Assembly (NCBI GenBank): GCA_018061705.1
Contig: JAGOTO010000023.1
Span: 1 to 6,765 of the forward strand
Source: Candidatus Saccharimonadota bacterium
GTDB taxonomy: Bacteria > Patescibacteria > Saccharimonadia > Saccharimonadales > UBA4665
Direction of reading: 5' to 3'
Length of the DNA stretch: 6,765 nt
Below, one piece after another: positions 5,049 through 6,765 of this stretch. A program made the position numbers and the translations under genes. The notes under the pieces are model-generated. The model had not been told where the DNA came from, made no database searches, and saw only the letters and a list, made by a program, of their open reading frames with translations. The number at the start of each line of letters is the position of its first letter. Positions within the stretch are counted from its first letter, which is position 1.

Positions 5049-5731
5049 TTGAGCGTTTTTGGTTTAACGGCTTCCAGGCATCCGGCGTGAATCAAATCAT
5101 GAACAGCCGTGAGGATCTCGTCTTGGCTAAATGAAATACCAGATTGTTTCTTTACCTTCAGACGGACTGCTCGTATAACATCCTCTGTATAAATAGTCTT
5201 GAGTAAACTGGCTGGCGTCAACGCGTCGACTCGCTTCCAAAATTCTTCAAGCTCACCCTTCTCAACAGCATGTTTTGTGAGCGGCAACAGCTGCTCAGAA
5301 GCCCTTCGCATGTGCGCGATGTCTCCAAGATCAAGATCAACGATCAGCTGGTTTCTTATAGGCTTGGTAAAGAGAAGTCTGTACAGTTGGATCTGCCGAC
5401 CGTTGAATAACAGAATCCAATCGATGCCTTCATTCGCTGCATAGTTCTGCGCCTGGCGAAGATGTTTCTCGTTCAGATCAATGCTCATGGCTTTTACTTC
5501 GACGACAAAGTTTTTTTTACGTTTTAGCTGAATAACATAGTCGGCATACTCACCCTTGATGGCATATTCAGTTTTTATTTCTTCGTCAAATGTGTAACCG
5601 AGTACATCCTGTAAAAATTCGTTGACGTAGATCCGCGTGGCCGACTCGTTATAGTCTGACTTTTTCAGATTTTTTTTGCGATAGTCTCGAAGTTTTCTTT
5701 CGAGCTGTGCTCGTTGATGCTCTGTGGCCAT
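5045..5731 (-). CDS. Stand-alone HsdR N-terminal-like (PD-(D/E)XK) nuclease domain protein
   Basis: A 228-aa protein resembling the N-terminal nuclease domain of type I restriction subunit HsdR (HSDR_N/HSDR_N_2 group). Visible marks are a basic, charged N-terminus (1-27), ESATRIYVNEFLQDVLGYTF (29-48), then the PD-(D/E)XK-type core: YADYVIQL (62-69, Asp64) and FVVEVKA (75-81, Glu78 and Lys80), followed by LRQAQNYAANEGIDWILLFNG (91-111) and IQLYRL. The helicase and methylase parts of a restriction system are absent from the window; the C-terminal third (about 150-228) is helical and may bind DNA or a partner. The ATG at 5731 has GAGGGG 7 nt upstream and is preferred to the ATG at 5761. It is coupled to rnhA by ATGA. 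It may be a nuclease in repair or defence, or a conserved house gene; activity is inferred. Confidence 0.75.
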   Translation of the reverse strand: MATEHQRAQLERKLRDYRKKNLKKSDYNESATRIYVNEFLQDVLGYTFDEEIKTEYAIKGEYADYVIQLKRKKNFVVEVKAMSIDLNEKHLRQAQNYAANEGIDWILLFNGRQIQLYRLLFTKPIRNQLIVDLDLGDIAHMRRASEQLLPLTKHAVEKGELEEFWKRVDALTPASLLKTIYTEDVIRAVRLKVKKQSGISFSQDEILTAVHDLIHAGCLEAVKPKTLK

Positions 5732-5775
5732 TTTCTTGCCCCTCACGGTTATTTCATTCAATTTATACCTTCTCT

Positions 5776-5784
5776 ATCGTATCA
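5776..5784 (-). promoter_or_regulatory. Possible extended -10 for the hsdR_N-like/rnhA pair
   Basis: On the minus strand TGATACGAT gives a TG-n extended -10 of the TAnnnT type, about 45 nt ahead of the chosen ATG at 5731, which leaves a short leader carrying the GAGGGG ribosome site. No good -35 is seen, and the region is AT-rich, so this is tentative. Confidence 0.3.
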
Positions 5785-5807
5785 TTTCAGATGATTGAAT
5801 GTATATT

Positions 5808-5836
5808 TTGACACGAATGTAAAAATATGATAACCT
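5808..5836 (+). promoter_or_regulatory. Plus-strand promoter candidate in the intergenic region
   Basis: A perfect TTGACA (5808-5813), 17-nt spacer, then TAACCT (5831-5836) preceded by TG-A, i.e. an extended -10. Transcription would begin near 5843, inside the left arm of the 32-bp palindrome, and run through about 170 nt with no open frame to the terminator at 5970-6014. It points away from the hsdR_N-like gene. Confidence 0.4.
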
Positions 5837-5838
5837 CG

Positions 5839-5870
5839 AAATATATTTCTCCTTAAGGAGAAATATATTT
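5839..5870. repeat. Perfect 32-bp palindrome
   Basis: Each arm is 16 nt: AAATATATTTCTCCTT followed directly by its exact complement-reverse AAGGAGAAATATATTT, with no mismatch and no spacer. The core CTCCTTAAGGAG holds an anti-Shine-Dalgarno-like and a Shine-Dalgarno-like run. It lies between the end of the NYN gene and the start of the hsdR_N-like gene, just upstream of a TATAAT (5880-5885). No strong T-run follows on the minus strand, and TTTTAT follows on the plus strand. It could be an operator for a dimeric regulator, a cruciform site or an RNA hairpin. Confidence 0.9.
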
Positions 5871-5922
5871 TATCTGTTGTATAATAGTCTACATATACCA
5901 GATGATGCATTGACAAAAAGTA

Positions 5923-5952
5923 TTGATTATTACATTTGTTTTATGTTACACT
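5923..5952 (+). promoter_or_regulatory. Plus-strand promoter candidate ahead of a terminator
   Basis: TTGATT (5923-5928), an 18-nt spacer, then TACACT (5947-5952) with an extended TG-T in front. The predicted start is near 5959, only about ten bases before the terminator hairpin at 5970, so the product would be a very short RNA. The region is AT-rich and promoter-like matches are easily found by chance. Confidence 0.35.
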
Positions 5953-5958
5953 ACTGAG

Positions 5959-6014
5959 GCATCAATACGAAAAGGCTCCAAACGGTTAACTGCCTAAGGA
6001 TCCTTTTCTTTTTT
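5959..6014 (+). ncRNA. Candidate short noncoding RNA
   Basis: A promoter-like element and a terminator flank about 56 nt without any open frame. The predicted RNA is almost wholly one hairpin with an 18-nt loop region (about 5980-5997) containing GGTTAAC. I recognise no known RNA family. A longer form starting near 5843 is also possible. Support is only the spacing of signals. Confidence 0.25.
5970..6014 (+). terminator. Intrinsic terminator, possibly two-way
   Basis: AAAAGG-C-TCC (5970-5979) pairs with GGA-T-CCTTTT (5998-6007) through one mismatch, and CTTTTTT follows at 6008-6014, so it is a proper rho-independent terminator on the plus strand. On the minus strand the same hairpin follows the NYN gene's stop at once and ends in CCTTTTCG, so it may also stop the glyS-NYN transcript, less strongly. 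Confidence 0.55.
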
Positions 6015-6017
6015 ATA

Positions 6018-6554
6018 CTATTTACTGTATGCGATTTTTGCTTTTGTGCCTGGTTCATCGAGCGCCGCATAGAACGTCGAGGAGATACTCTTGTACAAGG
6101 ACGATCGGTAGGCAGAGTTGGGGAATAAAATCTTTTCGAACCGCCGCTCCGCTATGAGAAAATCCACGAGCATTTTGTAGTCCCCATCGCCAGAGACAAG
6201 CACAACCTTATCAAAATCTTCCTGAGCATACAGTCGTTTCATAATACTGAAGATGATATCTGAGTCGACATTTCCTTTTTTCTTACCGAGCATAGCAGAA
6301 TTATGCTGGCGGAATATCAGTACAAAACCTGCAGACTGAATTCGTTCGTACAGCTTCTGAATATCATCCCCGTCTTGCACATACCCAAGATAGTAAAAGG
6401 CTTTCTCCACCTGATATTTTTCCCTCAGGTATACTCGAAAACGGTTGAGGTCGATCTTCCAGGGTAAGTCAGCGCCCGTTGTTCCAAGATGAAGATTCTG
6501 ACCATCGATGAAAGCATAGTTCCGTGGGTGCCGTGTTATCGAATTCTGGCTCAT
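6018..6554 (-). CDS. NYN-domain (PIN-like, LabA/DUF88 family) putative RNase
   Basis: A 178-aa single-domain protein of the NYN family, PIN-like metal-dependent nucleases usually thought to act on RNA. The acidic metal-binding set is visible: Asp17 in AFIDGQNL (14-21), Asp97 and Asp99 in [12 protein letters not shown] (94-105), and Asp123/Asp125 in [16 protein letters not shown] (118-133). The basic run KKK (91-93) before the second aspartates fits nucleic-acid binding. Length is normal for the LabA-like group, with no extra C-terminal OST-HTH domain. The ATG at 6554 overlaps the TGA of glyS as ATGA, so it is translated with it. A terminator-like hairpin lies just downstream. Target RNA is unknown. 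Confidence 0.9.
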   Translation of the reverse strand: MSQNSITRHPRNYAFIDGQNLHLGTTGADLPWKIDLNRFRVYLREKYQVEKAFYYLGYVQDGDDIQKLYERIQSAGFVLIFRQHNSAMLGKKKGNVDSDIIFSIMKRLYAQEDFDKVVLVSGDGDYKMLVDFLIAERRFEKILFPNSAYRSSLYKSISSTFYAALDEPGTKAKIAYSK

Positions 6555-6765
6555 ATTGAGGCCTGGGTCTTGCCGAGTAAGCCGATGAGATCTTGAGCCT
6601 TGTAACGATTCTGCTCGGTCGTATCCCGGGATCGGACGGTGACTGTGTCTTTCGTATCGCCTTCGAGTGTGTCGAAGTCTACGGTGACCACATAAGGAAC
6701 ACCTATCTCGTCCATTTTACGGTAATTTTTGCCGATGTTACCGCTGTCTATCCAGAGCGCTGCAC
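6551..6765 (-). CDS. glyS: Glycyl-tRNA synthetase, class II dimeric type, C-terminal end (partial)
   Basis: The last 70 codons of a gene entering from the right edge. The peptide contains [19 protein letters not shown], then [12 protein letters not shown] and [19 protein letters not shown], which is the anticodon-binding domain end of the single-chain alpha2 GlyRS (family pattern [23 protein letters not shown]...TVRxRDTxxQxR). This enzyme charges tRNA(Gly). The small insert GDTKD before TVTVR slightly lengthens the hairpin. The frame is read from 6763 and ends at TGA 6551-6553, which overlaps the NYN start. The catalytic domain lies outside the window. The symbol follows common use for the one-chain form (glyQS or glyS). 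Confidence 0.93.
   Translation of the reverse strand, partial: AALWIDSGNIGKNYRKMDEIGVPYVVTVDFDTLEGDTKDTVTVRSRDTTEQNRYKAQDLIGLLGKTQASI

Noticed and set aside
5910..5915. Perfect TTGACA as a -35
   Set aside because: The hexamers 16-18 nt downstream (around CATTTG) do not resemble a -10.
1..6765. Recoded UGA as in Gracilibacteria/Absconditabacteria
   Set aside because: TGA ends several clear genes at their expected lengths (ybaK, 7TM-B, DUF427, glyS), and no conserved position needs UGA read as glycine.
1..6765. CRISPR arrays, insertion sequences, tRNA or rRNA genes
   Set aside because: No regularly spaced repeats, transposase motifs with terminal repeats, or tRNA-like folds were seen on either strand.

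Overview
The window looks like a stretch of a small bacterial genome of the Patescibacteria (CPR), most likely Saccharibacteria. The signs are very tight gene packing with ATGA overlaps, short single-domain genes, and starts placed 7 nt after a -10 box with no room for a leader. This is inference; no rRNA or marker gene fixes the taxon. TGA closes many of the genes (DUF427, 7TM-B, ybaK, hsdR_N, glyS), so the code is standard and not the UGA=Gly code of some CPR groups.

Layout. (1) 1-1875, minus strand: a possible 54-aa small protein, a seven-helix membrane protein (7TM-A), a DUF427 protein, and a PLP-dependent diaminopimelate-decarboxylase-like gene. The last gene has lost its middle and changed frame, so it appears to be a pseudogene. 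(2) 1936-3538, minus strand: a compact operon of ybaK/ProX-type tRNA deacylase, a second membrane protein (7TM-B, paralogue of 7TM-A, also 201 aa) and msrA, each joined by a 4-nt ATGA overlap. (3) 3561-3809, plus strand: an unrecognised 82-aa protein diverging from ybaK. The two starts share one overlapping symmetrical -10 element, and each ATG lies exactly 7 nt from its -10, suggesting leaderless mRNAs in both directions. (4) 3793-4017, minus strand: a decayed Fic/Doc toxin fragment. (5) 4051-4626, plus strand: a 2H-phosphoesterase-like protein with a good sigma-70-type promoter and again an apparently leaderless start. (6) 4623-5731, minus strand: a stand-alone HsdR-N-like nuclease domain protein coupled to RNase HI, whose stop shares a CTAG palindrome with the stop of the convergent 2H gene. 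(7) 5762-6017: an AT-rich intergenic region with a perfect 32-bp palindrome, several plus-strand promoter-like elements and a terminator, possibly a small RNA locus. (8) 6018-6765, minus strand: a NYN/PIN-like nuclease coupled to the 3' end of a class II glycyl-tRNA synthetase that runs off the window.

Functionally, the genes lean towards RNA and translation upkeep (GlyRS, ProX-type deacylase, RNase HI, NYN, 2H phosphoesterase) and protein repair (MsrA), with two membrane proteins that may form a SWEET/PQ-loop-like carrier family. The toxin remnant and the gutted decarboxylase show recent gene decay.
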